Of a stretch of 64,000 bases of DNA, positions 63,390 to 64,000 are shown in pieces. The first letter of the stretch is position 1. The number at the start of each line of letters is the position of its first letter. Source of the stretch: Prevotella bivia DSM 20514. GTDB taxonomy: Bacteria > Bacteroidota > Bacteroidia > Bacteroidales > Bacteroidaceae. Below the pieces are notes generated by a model that did no database searches, was not told where the DNA came from, and was given only the letters and a program-made list of their open reading frames with translations. The stretch spans positions 1,264,975 to 1,328,974 of the forward strand of contig NZ_JH660660.1 of assembly GCF_000262545.1 (NCBI RefSeq), written 5' to 3'. Both the position numbers and the translations under genes were made by a program.

Positions 63390-64000
63390 CTACATTTGGC
63401 TACTACAAGTTTGAAGGAGCGGGCAGGGCAAGATTTTCCTAATCTTATAGACATAGATGGGGCTACTACCGTTTCTTCGTTTGCTCACCTTTATGTATCC
63501 TGCTTTCTTCAAGGCTTCACCCATACGCTTGGCAACAAGTGGCTGGTGAGTATAAATTCCCAAATAAGTGAGTATCTCCGTAGTGGTCATTAACGAATAG
63601 TTTTCATCCTCCGTTGGCTTCTCAAAGCAGCGTAGCAGTAGTTCCATTTCTGCGGTCTGCACTTGGAAATCCTCACTCTCTTTGTAAAGCTCTACTATCT
63701 CATTATCGTCAAACCAATAGCGGAAACCAGATTTTAACAGGGCTTTTGCTTCGGTATAGACACTATCCATTGAGATTGCCTTTGCTCGTTCTATGTCAAT
63801 AGACAATACTTCAAAGGGCAGAAACCGCCTACTGCCTGTGGGGTCGGTAAGGAAATCGTTACCATTTACCGATGCAACGAAACTCGCCAAGTGTGGGTGT
63901 TCCTCCACATACTTGTCGTAAGGCATACGGTACTTGACCATCGGACAGGTGATGAGGTTTTTCAGTTCGTTCTCATCACGCTTGTTGAGGGCTTTGAGCT
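63390..64000 (-). CDS. VapE/VirE-like helicase domain protein, C-terminal part
   Basis: The last 203 codons of a gene running off the right edge; the frame is open from base 64000. It contains LNKRDENELKNLITCPMVKY and VNGNDFLTDPTGSRRFLPFE with the Arg-rich motif of VapE/VirE superfamily-3-like ATPases, then a winged-helix tail (MTTTEILTYLGIYTHQPLVA). In this element type it is the replication helicase next to the primase. The 193-bp gap to the primase contains several GTAGTA repeats and no gene. Confidence 0.78.
   Translation of the reverse strand, partial: LKALNKRDENELKNLITCPMVKYRMPYDKYVEEHPHLASFVASVNGNDFLTDPTGSRRFLPFEVLSIDIERAKAISMDSVYTEAKALLKSGFRYWFDDNEIVELYKESEDFQVQTAEMELLLRCFEKPTEDENYSLMTTTEILTYLGIYTHQPLVAKRMGEALKKAGYIKVSKRRNGSSPIYVYKIRKILPCPLLQTCSSQM

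Larger units (their letters stand above)
59890..64000 (-). mobile_element. Part of a second mobilizable element
   Basis: Five minus-strand genes (relaxase, MobA, DUF3408, primase, VapE-like) form the backbone typical of Bacteroidetes mobilizable transposons. The element runs past the right edge of the window, where its integrase is expected. Its mob genes are intact, in contrast to those of the first island, and are not close copies of them. Confidence 0.7.

Noticed and set aside
1..64000. CRISPR arrays and rRNA genes
   Set aside because: No regularly spaced direct repeats with unique spacers and no 16S, 23S or 5S segments were seen.

Overview
The window comes from a Bacteroidales bacterium, most likely a Prevotella-like member of the Prevotellaceae. 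Core genes carry Bacteroidetes-type promoters (TAnnTTTG -7 boxes just upstream of rplY, nusB, oxyR, sod and relA), the core is AT-rich, rho carries the long disordered insert of Bacteroidetes Rho, nusB has the Bacteroidetes N-terminal extension, and the mobile genes (tra/mob, DUF1896, DUF3408, PcfK/PcfJ, IS66, IS982) are Bacteroidetes types.

Layout. (1) 1-324: chromosomal start of a HAD hydrolase (minus) and the promoter of a tRNA-Met(CAT). (2) 387-33043: a 32.7-kb degraded integrative element in the 3' end of that tRNA, bounded by a 14-bp direct repeat (CAGGCTGGTCCACA at 387-400 and 33030-33043). The tRNA's likely native terminator sits just beyond the right repeat. Six copies of the octamer CTGCTACA lie near the two ends and look like integrase arm sites. 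The integrase is broken by an IS66 element with an 8-bp target duplication and by a group II intron just after the catalytic Tyr codon. Then come DUF1896, a structured non-coding region, pcfK/pcfJ, a zinc-hook AAA_13 ATPase, a lysozyme stump, an IS1634-like element, a relaxase stump, mobA with an oriT-like hairpin, traA-B-(D)-E-F and a truncated traG. A cargo segment follows: DnaQ-BRCT exonuclease, IS982, an IetAS-like ATPase/subtilase pair, transposase and AraC remnants, and an AbiE toxin-antitoxin pair under a 17-bp palindrome. The right end holds a primase-helicase with three small DNA-binding proteins and a field of TGCAA repeats.

(3) 33044-59360: chromosome. A minus-strand cluster citD-E-F-X-(citC::citG)-acn-icd joins citrate lyase with its activation enzymes to aconitase and isocitrate dehydrogenase. 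Housekeeping genes follow: aroB-hslR-pth-rplY (minus) and nusB-yajC-ybbR-coaE-DUF5606 (plus). Next is an oxidative-stress locus, oxyR divergent from sod-ahpC-ahpF, then rho, a long RelA/SpoT with a degenerate hydrolase site, and a Ca2+/Na+ antiporter. (4) 59.9-64 kb: one end of a second mobilizable element (mobB, mobA, oriT-like repeats, DUF3408, primase, VapE-like protein) that runs off the window.

The first island appears unable to move by itself: integrase, relaxase, traG and lysozyme are all broken. It keeps an oriT-like site, intact att repeats and a defence-type cargo (AAA_13 ATPase, IetAS, AbiE, exonuclease). It reads as a fossil conjugative element now serving as a defence island. Bacteroidetes lack strong Shine-Dalgarno sites, so starts were chosen from protein alignment to remembered families and from promoter position. 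All family assignments come from reading the sequence, not from searches.
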